In this document: piece by piece, positions 9,562-15,530 of the stretch
Layout of the letters: every line of letters starts with the position of its first letter
Numbering within the stretch: position 1 is the first letter of the stretch
Source: Methylophilales bacterium LSUCC0135
GTDB taxonomy: Bacteria > Pseudomonadota > Gammaproteobacteria > Burkholderiales > Methylophilaceae
Length of the DNA: 44,898 bases
Direction: 5' to 3'
Assembly (NCBI GenBank): GCA_001704575.1
Contig: MCAW01000011.1
Location: forward strand, 23,153 to 68,050
Made by a program: the position numbers and the translations under genes
The notes under the pieces: generated by a model
Databases searched by the model: none
What the model was told of the DNA's origin: nothing
The model's input: the letters and a program-made list of their open reading frames with translations, nothing else

Positions 9562-9865
9562 GAAGCTGGCCAGACAGTCGCCGTTCACGCAAGTGAGGGG
9601 AGGAAAGTCCGGGCTCCGCAGAGCAGGATGACGGCTAACGGCCGTACGCCGTGAGGCGAGGAACAGGGCCACAGAGACGAGCGTATTAAGTTACGGTGAA
9701 ACGCGGCAACCTCCATCCGGAGCAAGGCCAAATAGGGTAGCAATGGCGTTGCTCGCGCCGCTACCGGGTAGGCTGCTTGAGCCCGTGAGTAATCGCGGGC
9801 CTAGATGAATGACTGTCGCCTGTCGCAAGACAGGAACAGAACCCGGCTTACAGGCCAGCTTCACT
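9562..9865 (+). ncRNA. rnpB: RNase P RNA, class A, with its 3' end inside attL
   Basis: This is the catalytic RNA that matures tRNA 5' ends. The conserved cores are clear: GAGGAAAGTCCGGGCTCC near the 5' end, GGAGCAAGGCCAAATAGGG and GGTAGGCTGCTTGAGCC in the middle, CCTAGATGAATGACTGTC, and ACAGAACCCGGCTTA near the 3' end. Terminal helix P1 forms between GAAGCTGGCC (9562-9571) and GGCCAGCTTC (9853-9862), so the RNA is complete. At about 304 nt it is shorter than E. coli RNase P RNA (377 nt); the P12-P14 region seems reduced. The last 20 bases are attL of the inserted element. No terminator follows directly: the likely native one lies beyond attR at 15270-15300. Confidence 0.97.
9846..9865 (+). 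repeat. attL, direct repeat at the rnpB 3' end
   Basis: GCTTACAGGCCAGCTTCACT is identical to 15238-15257. It includes the 3' strand of RNase P RNA helix P1. The bases on both sides differ between the two copies (9845 g versus 15237 a; 9866 a versus 15258 c), so the shared core is exactly 20 bp. Confidence 0.93.
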
Positions 9866-9930
9866 ATCTTTACGTAACACTCTGTTATAAAAGAATAAAT
9901 CTTGATGTAGCGCTTTTGCATTTCAAAAGG

Positions 9931-9952
9931 TGGTACACAAGATGGGACACAA
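9931..9952 (+). other. Candidate left arm-type integrase sites
   Basis: TGGTACACAA (9931-9940) is followed 12 bp on by TGGGACACAA (9943-9952). A matching pair occurs at the other end (15146-15167). Repeats like this near att sites are typical arm sites of tyrosine integrases. These overlap the integrase start codon, so binding could also repress the gene. Confidence 0.6.
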
Positions 9953-11360
9953 GTATTTATGTCGCAGAGGTGGCGTCGTCTATTTCAGATGGCGCATATT
10001 CTCTGGATTCGAATCTTCGTTTGGCTGCAATGAGATTAAGATATCTCTTAGAACAGCATCGTTTTCTGAAGCATATTGTCGTGCATTACATTGGATAAAA
10101 TTTGTTCATCAGGCGAAATTACTAAAAAGTCGATATGATTTAAACGAAATAACAAGAAAAGAATTCATATTTGAAATGAAAAAACGGATCATCTTAAAAA
10201 ATAAAAATAGAAGTATACAAGATAATAGTGATTCTATTATTGGGTTGATAACATTAAAAAACAGTGATGGAAGTGTAGTTGAGATTGATTATGATGGTGA
10301 CGAAGATAAAGAGTTATATGTTTTAAACGGATTAGGTTTAAATAAACAGCAGGAAAATGTAAACACTGGGATTACGCTCAGACAATGCTATCAGTTATTT
10401 CTCGATAATAAAGAGAGTTTAACTGAGAAGATGAAAAGTTCTTATGATCTCTATATCAATACTATATTACAAATAATGGATGATAAAGATATCGGATTAA
10501 TTCAACAGAAAGATATTCGAGCAGTATTTTCTGACTACAGAAAATTACCAATACGAAATAAAGCTATCTATAAGAATAAAACTGTCAATGAACTACTCGA
10601 AATCTATATTCCGCCTGAGGATTTAATTAAAGAACGTTCATTGATGCAAGTTAAAAAGTTACTTCAAGGAATATTTTCATTTGCTGTAAATGAAGGATAT
10701 TTACAAAAATCTGTCATGGATACAATCAAGTTAGATTTATCTAGCAGTTCAACTTATGCAAAATACTCTGATATTGAAGTAAGGATCATGTTGGATGCAG
10801 TTAATAGTCATAAAAATATATTCAGAAAATGGATTATTTGGATTGCAGCATATACAGGTGCAAGAAGAAATGAAATTATTCAGCTAAGAAAGGTAGATAT
10901 TCGTTTTGATGAAGTATCTCAAAGATATTTTTTTCACATTACAGACGAAGCTGGATCATTAAAGACAGAAAACGCTATTAGAAAAGTGCCAGTACATCAA
11001 TGTCTGATTGATGAAGGATTTCTTAATTTTGTTGAGTCGTCTAACAAATTATTATTTGACGGAGTTAATCCAGATACTTTTACAAAATGGTTTTACCAAT
11101 TTAGAGAGAAATTATTGATATCAAGATTTGATGATTTCAATCAGAGAAGAGTTTTTCACAGCTTCAGACACACATTTATTTCTAAATCACGTGCAGCTGA
11201 CAATCAGGTTGATAAAGTTCAACAAGTAGTTGGTCATGAAAAAGTCAGTGCTGGTACGACAGACAAATATACATATGTCTACGACTTGATAGAAATTTTA
11301 GATGTCGTAGATAAGGTCAAATATTTTCCAGATGACTGTAAGAAAACGACTGTTTTATAA
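9942..11360 (+). CDS. int: Tyrosine recombinase (site-specific integrase)
   Basis: An integrase of 472 residues from ATG 9942. I chose this start because AAAGGTGG lies 8 bp upstream and the N-terminus then reads MGHKYLCRRGGVVYFRWRI, like the short beta-rich N-terminal domain of many island integrases; an in-frame GTG at 9930 is less likely. A core-binding region (about 135-260) precedes the catalytic domain. Catalytic residues visible are R308 in YTGARRNE, H406 and R409 in HSFRHTF, H432 in VVGHEK, and the nucleophile Y443 in DKYTY. It lies 77 bp from attL and presumably integrates the element at rnpB. Codon use is AT-rich and foreign. A hairpin (11348-11365) follows at the stop codon. Confidence 0.95.
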   Translation: MGHKYLCRRGGVVYFRWRIFSGFESSFGCNEIKISLRTASFSEAYCRALHWIKFVHQAKLLKSRYDLNEITRKEFIFEMKKRIILKNKNRSIQDNSDSIIGLITLKNSDGSVVEIDYDGDEDKELYVLNGLGLNKQQENVNTGITLRQCYQLFLDNKESLTEKMKSSYDLYINTILQIMDDKDIGLIQQKDIRAVFSDYRKLPIRNKAIYKNKTVNELLEIYIPPEDLIKERSLMQVKKLLQGIFSFAVNEGYLQKSVMDTIKLDLSSSSTYAKYSDIEVRIMLDAVNSHKNIFRKWIIWIAAYTGARRNEIIQLRKVDIRFDEVSQRYFFHITDEAGSLKTENAIRKVPVHQCLIDEGFLNFVESSNKLLFDGVNPDTFTKWFYQFREKLLISRFDDFNQRRVFHSFRHTFISKSRAADNQVDKVQQVVGHEKVSAGTTDKYTYVYDLIEILDVVDKVKYFPDDCKKTTVL

Positions 11361-11371
11361 CAGTCTATTTT
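11348..11371 (+). terminator. Possible terminator at the end of the integrase gene
   Basis: GACTGTT (11348-11354), loop TTAT, AACAGTC (11359-11365) is a perfect 7-bp stem followed by TATTTT. The stem is AT-rich and overlaps the stop codon, so strength is doubtful. Confidence 0.45.
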
Positions 11372-11430
11372 AACCCAAATGAACTGTTAAAAAAGTAGGG
11401 TTTATCATTTTTGACATATCAGATAAACTT

Positions 11431-11450
11431 ACAGTGTTTGATAACACTGT
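11431..11450. promoter_or_regulatory. Palindrome upstream of the resolvase, possible res site or operator
   Basis: ACAGTGTT-TGAT-AACACTGT is a perfect 8-bp inverted repeat ending 11 bp before the resolvase ATG. A TTGACA stands at 11411-11416, but no -10 at normal spacing is clear. A related sequence, GTAACACTCTGTTATA, lies just after attL (9874-9889). Confidence 0.5.
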
Positions 11451-11461
11451 TAAGGGCATAA

Positions 11462-12031
11462 ATGTCAATATTTGGATATGGACGTGTTTCAACAAATCAG
11501 CAATCATCTGAAAATCAACGTCTAGAGCTTATCAAAGCTGGGTTTCAGATCGATTATTGGTTTGCAGACGAAGGCGTAAGTGGAAAAACTGCAGCATCTC
11601 AACGAAAGCAATTTTCAAGGCTGCTTGAAAGCATTCGTAACGGTGAAACACTTGTTGTCTCGAAGTTAGATAGGCTGGGTAGAGATGCTGTTGACGTGCT
11701 TCAGACTGTAAGAATGTTATCTGATCGTAATATTGAAGTAATTGTTCTACAGCTAGGTAAAGTCGATCTGGCATCATCAGCAGGTAAATTGTTGCTTATG
11801 ATGTTAGTTGCAGTCGCAGAGATGGAGCGTGATCTACTGATTGAGAGAACGCAAGCTGGTCTCATGCGTGCAAAGAATGAAGGCATTAAGCTCGGTCGCA
11901 GGTCTAAAACTACGCTGGCTCAGCAAAATGAGATACGTGTAAAACTAGATGCAGGTAAGACGGTTTCTGAATTAGCTAGAGAATACGCAATCTCTCGTGC
12001 AAGTATTATCAATATTAGAAATCAGACGTAG
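11462..12031 (+). CDS. Serine recombinase, resolvase/invertase family
   Basis: A small serine recombinase of 189 residues. The catalytic serine is S10 in GRVST; conserved arginines are in KLDRLGRDAVD (about 68-78); the long E helix includes MERDLLIERTQAGL; a C-terminal helix-turn-helix reads TVSELAREYAISRASI. Family members resolve plasmid or transposon cointegrates or invert DNA at short paired sites. No inverted pair of long repeats flanks a segment here, so resolution of multimers is likelier than inversion. A palindrome just upstream (11431-11450) is a candidate binding site. It sits 101 bp after the integrase on the same strand and ends 1 bp before a convergent small ORF. Confidence 0.93.
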   Translation: MSIFGYGRVSTNQQSSENQRLELIKAGFQIDYWFADEGVSGKTAASQRKQFSRLLESIRNGETLVVSKLDRLGRDAVDVLQTVRMLSDRNIEVIVLQLGKVDLASSAGKLLLMMLVAVAEMERDLLIERTQAGLMRAKNEGIKLGRRSKTTLAQQNEIRVKLDAGKTVSELAREYAISRASIINIRNQT

Positions 12032-12032
12032 T

Positions 12033-12239
12033 TCATGTTTTGTATATATGGGTCAATGCGTCAAGCATCTTCTTGTTTGTATCTACATCTGTCAGATTTG
12101 GCAATATATCATTTGAAGTGTAGTCATCTGAATATTTTGAGGTAAGATACTGCAGTCTTCTTGATATCAGTAATATTTCATCAGCGTCGTTGCGATTTAC
12201 TTGCGTAATTGCGTAGGCTAAATATTTTTCAAGTGTCAT
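12033..12239 (-). CDS. Small protein of unknown function in the rnpB element
   Basis: A 68-residue acidic protein (MTLEKYLAYAITQVNRNDAD at the N-terminus), mostly helical by composition, with no signal peptide or recognised family. A strong ribosome binding site (AAGGAG, about 6 bp from the ATG) supports translation. It is convergent with the resolvase, 1 bp apart, and lies downstream of the HUH endonuclease and RHH genes on the same strand. It may belong to the same regulatory or replication unit; function unknown. Confidence 0.65.
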   Translation of the reverse strand: MTLEKYLAYAITQVNRNDADEILLISRRLQYLTSKYSDDYTSNDILPNLTDVDTNKKMLDALTHIYKT

Positions 12240-12292
12240 TTTTTACTCCTTAATAATTTTTTTAGTATTTATATTTAATTGAGTGACTGTTT

Positions 12293-12472
12293 ATGATTGA
12301 TCGTAAGATTTTTGCTGGACGCATTGACCAATTTAATACATTAGAAGAATTAAAGATTATTTATAGCATTGAATCTCTCGAAAACGAAGAAATGTGGTCT
12401 AGCAGAGTCATAGATGAATATTCTATAAAAATTCGATCTAAAGAAATAAATTTAGAATCAATTGATCGGTAA
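12293..12472 (+). CDS. Possible 59-residue ORF antisense to the RHH gene 3' end
   Basis: ATG at 12293 opens 59 codons to TAA at 12470-12472. The product is MIDRKIFAGRIDQFNTLEEL at its start and ENEEMWSSRVIDEY in the middle: soluble and acidic, with a composition like a real protein. The upstream site is weak (GAG about 9 bp away). Its last 112 bp overlap the 3' end of the minus-strand RHH gene. The N-terminal half of that RHH protein is better supported, so only one of the overlapping parts may be expressed. No family recognised. Confidence 0.35.
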   Translation: MIDRKIFAGRIDQFNTLEELKIIYSIESLENEEMWSSRVIDEYSIKIRSKEINLESIDR

Positions 12473-12639
12473 CGTAATTTATTATATTTTTTTGGAACAT
12501 ATTTCTTTATATTTTCACTGATAATATTTCTTACTAATTTTGATGGTTTAATTTTATTCATCAATGATATTTCATATATAAGTCTCTCAAGGCTGCTAGT
12601 AATTCTTACATGAATATTTCTATTATATTTTTCACTCAT
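12361..12639 (-). CDS. Ribbon-helix-helix DNA-binding protein
   Basis: A 92-residue basic protein. Residues 7-49 fit a ribbon-helix-helix (CopG/Arc-like) domain: a short strand NIHVRI, helix SLERLIYEISLMN, then KPSKLVRNIISENIKKYV. These proteins bind DNA as dimers and act as copy-number or antitoxin-type repressors. The tail after residue 50 has no recognised domain and lies opposite a plus-strand ORF. It starts 3 bp after the stop of the HUH endonuclease gene, so the two are probably one operon. In pMV158-type plasmids an RHH repressor (CopG) controls a HUH Rep protein; here the order is reversed. A role in control of replication or excision is inference. Confidence 0.7.
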   Translation of the reverse strand: MSEKYNRNIHVRITSSLERLIYEISLMNKIKPSKLVRNIISENIKKYVPKKYNKLRYRSIDSKFISLDRIFIEYSSMTLLDHISSFSRDSML

Positions 12640-12642
12640 TTT

Positions 12643-13368
12643 TTATGGTTTTCTTCTACGGTGTAATCTATCTGGAAAAATCAAAGTATCATCACGATAT
12701 TTATCATATTTCTTTGACGCATATAAGAGGCACATTGGTTCACATTCTCTTATGTATGAAGTCATAGTTACTGGAGAATATTTATTCATCGGATTATCAG
12801 TCGATATTATTTCATTCATTCTATCTGCAGTTTCTGGATGTACTGCAAGAATTGCATGATGGTGTAGTTTAACTGGAAATAACATCATATTTATGTAAAG
12901 GTTATCAGTTTTATTAATAGAAGGTTTTTGAGTATGCTCGTCTATAAATGTATAACATATAGGCTGAACACTCTTTTTTTTATTTTTATGAATGTTTCTT
13001 GTGTTAAGTAAATCTGGAAGAAATTTCTTGATGTAGAAATTTTTGAAGAAAGTATTAATTTCTTTTGCGCTTCTTTGATGGTTTTTATATGGCTTATAAG
13101 TGATAGTCAGGTGATAAATGTTTCTGTGTTCTAATTCAAGATTTCTTATTTCATTTGCTAGCGCTATTCTTTCACGTTGATAATTTGACAAGTTTAGCAA
13201 TATTGAACTGGCTTTATTTTTATTTTCTCGTTCATTTATTGTGTTGTTTGCTATAAAGTCGGCTTTAAGATACTTGACGCAATCTAAGTAGAAATTTTGT
13301 TCTGATGACTCTATATACGAATTAGTTATTAATGCATCATTCGTGATTTCTTTGCTGGTAATATTCAT
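12643..13368 (-). CDS. Probable HUH endonuclease (rolling-circle Rep-like)
   Basis: A 241-residue basic protein with three spaced motifs of HUH nucleases. Motif I is YHLTITYK at about 85-92. Motif II is the histidine cluster LHHHAILAV, HHH at 169-171. Motif III is YASKKYDK at 216-223, with tyrosine and lysines as in Rep_1 and inovirus Gp2-type proteins. Such enzymes nick one DNA strand through a tyrosine and start rolling-circle replication. The overall sequence is too diverged for me to name a family, so the call rests on motif order and spacing. It is AT-rich, heads the minus-strand set with the RHH gene, and has a 235-bp upstream region that could hold its origin. A relaxase-like or transposase role is an alternative. 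Confidence 0.6.
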   Translation of the reverse strand: MNITSKEITNDALITNSYIESSEQNFYLDCVKYLKADFIANNTINERENKNKASSILLNLSNYQRERIALANEIRNLELEHRNIYHLTITYKPYKNHQRSAKEINTFFKNFYIKKFLPDLLNTRNIHKNKKKSVQPICYTFIDEHTQKPSINKTDNLYINMMLFPVKLHHHAILAVHPETADRMNEIISTDNPMNKYSPVTMTSYIRECEPMCLLYASKKYDKYRDDTLIFPDRLHRRRKP

Positions 13369-13603
13369 TTTTTATCAATCTTTCTCTTTCTTCAGGCAAC
13401 ACTAGAGCTAATTGCTGTGCTTCACACGCAATCTCTGTGGGTTCAAGTCAAGTTTGTAGGTTAAATACGGTGAAGATCAGCGCATATTTGTTCTACATGC
13501 TTATATATATGCGACAGATCATGAAATTTTGAGGAAATGTAAAAAATATTTTTATTTTATAACTAATTGTTTTATATAATTAATTTATTTTCAGAAGAAT
13601 TTT
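13369..13603. other. Divergent intergenic region of the element, possible origin and promoters
   Basis: These 235 bp separate the HUH gene (minus) from the hydroxylase-family gene (plus). They contain an AT-rich stretch with GCTTATATATATGC (about 13499-13512, palindromic centre) and a long A/T run before 13604. A replication origin for the HUH protein would be expected near its gene, but I see no nick-site consensus that I can defend. Confidence 0.3.
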
Positions 13604-14371
13604 ATGATCGATTTCGAATGGTTTTTTCCAGTAGCTCTTGTTTTGCTACTGTGGCTCGTGGAGCGTATTGTCAAGCACAGGGGTATATTCTTTGGTGAAA
13701 GGGAGAGGTCTGTTCTGGTGCTTCATGGTCTGTCGTTGGCTATAGGCTTCGTTATTTCGATTTTAATGCTGGCTTTTCTGCTAATAGATGCTGGTTCGCA
13801 AAGAGTATTTAGCTTTAATCAACTTGAGATGAATCAATATTCTAAATATATCATTGGTTTTTTATTGATAGATTTAATCTATTACTTTAATCACGTGATT
13901 CATCACAAGTTCTCTTTTCTTTGGCGTCTGCATCGTTTGCATCATTCTGATCAGTCGGTTGATGCGCTTACGACATGGTTGCATCATCCATTTGAATTAC
14001 TCACATCGTTCATGTTCGTGACAGCTTTTTACTTCTTGCTGGATTTACCACTTGCAGCATTGGTCACATATACAGCTGTGATGGGTTTACATGCTGGATT
14101 TACGCACAGCGGATTGTTTTTACCTGACTGGTTGGATAAGTATTTGAGGTGGGTCGTTGTGACGCCAAGCGCACACAGGGTTCATCACTCTCTGGACATG
14201 CGGGAGGGTAATTCAAATTTTGGGCAGGTTTTCTTGCTCTGGGACTGGCTTTTTGGTACGTACGTCAAGCTCGATGCTGAAAATCTTGAGCATTTACGTC
14301 TTGGAATCTCTGCAGATCAGACGCCACGAAGGATGAATTTTTGGGGTTTTATCAAAAATCCGTTCATTTAA
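13604..14371 (+). CDS. Fatty acid hydroxylase / sterol desaturase family membrane protein
   Basis: A 255-residue integral membrane protein with about four hydrophobic segments (roughly 5-20, 40-62, 82-97 and 130-150). The histidine clusters of the di-iron hydroxylase/desaturase family are present: NHVIHH (97-101), LHRLHH (110-114), LHH (127-128), H153 and H158, and HRVHH (171-175). The family oxidises lipids or sterol-like compounds; the substrate here is unknown. AGAAG stands upstream of the ATG. It lies in the right part of the rnpB element, less AT-rich than the integrase end, which suggests later-acquired cargo. It is followed after 137 bp by a secreted-protein gene. Confidence 0.88.
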   Translation: MIDFEWFFPVALVLLLWLVERIVKHRGIFFGERERSVLVLHGLSLAIGFVISILMLAFLLIDAGSQRVFSFNQLEMNQYSKYIIGFLLIDLIYYFNHVIHHKFSFLWRLHRLHHSDQSVDALTTWLHHPFELLTSFMFVTAFYFLLDLPLAALVTYTAVMGLHAGFTHSGLFLPDWLDKYLRWVVVTPSAHRVHHSLDMREGNSNFGQVFLLWDWLFGTYVKLDAENLEHLRLGISADQTPRRMNFWGFIKNPFI

Positions 14372-14424
14372 TCTATTCATTGAGCAGGGCTAAAATGGCA
14401 ATAATAGTCAAAATGAAACAATTG

Positions 14425-14453
14425 TTGACATTGCTCTAAGCTCATGGGATTCT
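14425..14453 (+). promoter_or_regulatory. Candidate promoter for the secreted protein
   Basis: A perfect -35 TTGACA (14425-14430) is followed, 17 bp on, by GATTCT (14448-14453), a weak -10. It lies about 55 bp upstream of the ATG at 14509. Confidence 0.35.
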
Positions 14454-14508
14454 GATCGTGGTTTTTATCGGCCTGTGAATTTTTTCTTAATAATTGAGTG
14501 GAGCAAAA

Positions 14509-15045
14509 ATGAAAAAAATGATTTTGGCATTAATGGCAGCAGCTGGATTTGCGTTCTCTGCAGGCGCACAGGCTGGTTCACCAACCTTCAGCTTGTCGGA
14601 TTTGAATGGCTTTCAAGTAGCTACAGCTTCTGCTGAGTTAGTATGTGCTTCTAAGCACGGCGATAAGAAAAGCAGTTCACGTGATTTCGTAGCGAAGTCT
14701 GGTAATTTCAGTTTGAACTTGATGGGTCAAACACAGAATCAAACCCTAAATCAGATTCTGGCTAATAATCCAAATTTTTCTAATTCGGATGATCTTCCTT
14801 GTACAGCTGCTGTTGCTGAAGTGCAGCGTTATGTAGCTGCTGCTTTTGTTTACAATATTGTTACTTCGTTTGGTGATGGCGAAGGTCTTGATAATATCTT
14901 GTCAGGTGTAGTGGGTGTTATTGCTACACGTTTGATTACTGCGACACCAACAGTGACTCATCTCGACGATGACAAGGTTCTTTACAACTGGGTAGTTGCG
15001 CTTCCAAACTGGTCTGATTTCTTCACGCCAGGTTCTGACAGCTAA
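14509..15045 (+). CDS. Small secreted protein of unknown function
   Basis: 178 residues from ATG 14509. I prefer this start to the in-frame TTG at 14494 because GGAG lies just upstream of it and it begins directly at the signal peptide MKKMILALMAAAGFAFSAGAQA. Cleavage is likely before GSPTF. The mature part is soluble and polar, with two cysteines (LVCASKHG and DLPCTAAV) that could form a disulfide, an Asn/Gln-rich stretch (GQTQNQTLNQILANNPNF) and a C-terminal half with VVGVIATRLI and VLYNWVVALPNW. I recognise no family. It is the last gene of the rnpB element and has a good terminator. Whether it works with the hydroxylase-family enzyme is unknown. Confidence 0.8.
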   Translation: MKKMILALMAAAGFAFSAGAQAGSPTFSLSDLNGFQVATASAELVCASKHGDKKSSSRDFVAKSGNFSLNLMGQTQNQTLNQILANNPNFSNSDDLPCTAAVAEVQRYVAAAFVYNIVTSFGDGEGLDNILSGVVGVIATRLITATPTVTHLDDDKVLYNWVVALPNWSDFFTPGSDS

Positions 15046-15063
15046 GATTAAAATGATTTAGAG

Positions 15064-15087
15064 GCTCGCAGCGATGCGGGCTTTTTT
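15064..15087 (+). terminator. Rho-independent terminator of the secreted-protein gene
   Basis: GCTCGCA (15064-15070), loop GCGA, TGCGGGC (15075-15081) form a 7-bp stem with one G-U pair, followed by six T. Confidence 0.85.
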
Positions 15088-15145
15088 ATTGCTTAAACAT
15101 CTTTGTGCATTACGGTTGGCTGCAATTCGTTTAATAGCATCGCAC

Positions 15146-15187
15146 TGGTACACAAACTGATACACAGGCATGTACAAGCATGTCACA
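15146..15187 (+). other. Candidate right arm-type integrase sites
   Basis: TGGTACACAA (15146-15155) is followed 12 bp later by TGATACACAG (15158-15167), matching the pair at 9931-9952 in sequence, spacing and orientation. Just after it, GCATGTACAA and GCATGTCACA repeat in tandem at 10-bp spacing (15168-15187). Confidence 0.6.
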
Positions 15188-15237
15188 ATGTCTCTGAAAG
15201 TCAATAACTAAGCGGCTCTCAAGATTTACAGTAGCTA

Positions 15238-15257
15238 GCTTACAGGCCAGCTTCACT
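15238..15257 (+). repeat. attR, displaced copy of the rnpB 3' end
   Basis: Identical over 20 bp to 9846-9865. It has no RNase P RNA sequence upstream of it and is followed 12 bp on by a terminator, as the original rnpB end would be. Confidence 0.93.
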
Positions 15258-15260
15258 CTT

Positions 15261-15395
15261 TCAAGTTCGCCGCCTCAGCAATCGCATCAGGCGGTTTCTT
15301 TTGCATGCACACTTTTCCTCAAGCGATGCAGCATACTTCAAAGCCATCGCTTGTTGGCGCAGGGCCAATTCAAGCACATCCCCAAGTGTTCTCAT
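15261..15395 (-). CDS. Doubtful 44-residue ORF
   Basis: ATG (15393-15395) to TGA (15261-15263). The start reads MRTLGDVLELALRQQAMALK, a plausible amphipathic helix, and the end is very basic. No good ribosome binding site is seen, and the 3' part overlaps the presumed rnpB terminator on the other strand. It may be a remnant or a chance ORF. Confidence 0.22.
   Translation of the reverse strand: MRTLGDVLELALRQQAMALKYAASLEEKCACKRNRLMRLLRRRT
15270..15300 (+). terminator. Presumed native rnpB terminator, displaced by the insertion
   Basis: CCGCCT (15270-15275) pairs with AGGCGG (15289-15294) across a 13-nt loop and is followed by a T-rich tract (TTTCTTTT). It begins 12 bp after the displaced rnpB 3' end at attR, which is where the gene's terminator would be before insertion. 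Confidence 0.7.
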
Positions 15396-15493
15396 AAAGC
15401 ACTTTCAGTTAATTTTCTATCTATCTAATTTTTAAAGGAATATTTTTTCGAACAAAAATCAGCTAAGTCATTGTCCCGTAAAGGAAAAATCAC

Positions 15494-15523
15494 AAAAAAG
15501 GGCTTGCATCGCCCATTTTTTTT
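15494..15523. terminator. Possible bidirectional terminator
   Basis: GGGC (15500-15503) and GCCC (15511-15514) form a short stem, preceded by six A and followed by eight T, so it could act on either strand. The stem is only 4 bp, which limits confidence. Confidence 0.45.
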
Positions 15524-15530
15524 ATCTATA

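Larger units (their letters stand above)
9846..15257 (+). mobile_element. Integrative element of about 5.4 kb inserted at the 3' end of rnpB
   Basis: A perfect 20-bp direct repeat of the rnpB 3' end bounds the insert (9846-9865 and 15238-15257; 5,392 bp between matching positions). Inside are a tyrosine integrase right next to rnpB, a serine resolvase, small ORFs, a ribbon-helix-helix protein, a probable HUH endonuclease, a fatty acid hydroxylase-family protein and a small secreted protein. The left two thirds are strikingly AT-rich beside the GC-rich flanks. The mix of integrase, resolvase, replication-type endonuclease and small DNA-binding protein suggests an integrative plasmid or phage satellite. 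No capsid, relaxase-transport or conjugation genes are seen. Confidence 0.9.
15258..15530. other. Gene-free region between attR and the MraZ operator
   Basis: This stretch holds the presumed native rnpB terminator, a second hairpin at 15494-15523 and a doubtful 44-codon ORF on the minus strand (15261-15395). I see no other gene. Confidence 0.6.

Noticed and set aside
8287-9672. A 461-codon minus-strand frame opposite pyrC
   Set aside because: It lacks any recognised motif, runs into rnpB, and lies opposite a fully supported gene; it is an effect of GC-rich codon bias.
11462-12031. A DNA inversion switch driven by the serine recombinase
   Set aside because: I found no pair of matching inverted sites bounding a segment nearby, so invertase activity is not supported; resolvase is the safer reading.
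13430-13460. GGTTCAAGTC near 13440 as part of a tRNA
   Set aside because: Only the T-loop-like stretch is present; no acceptor, D or anticodon arm can be formed around it.
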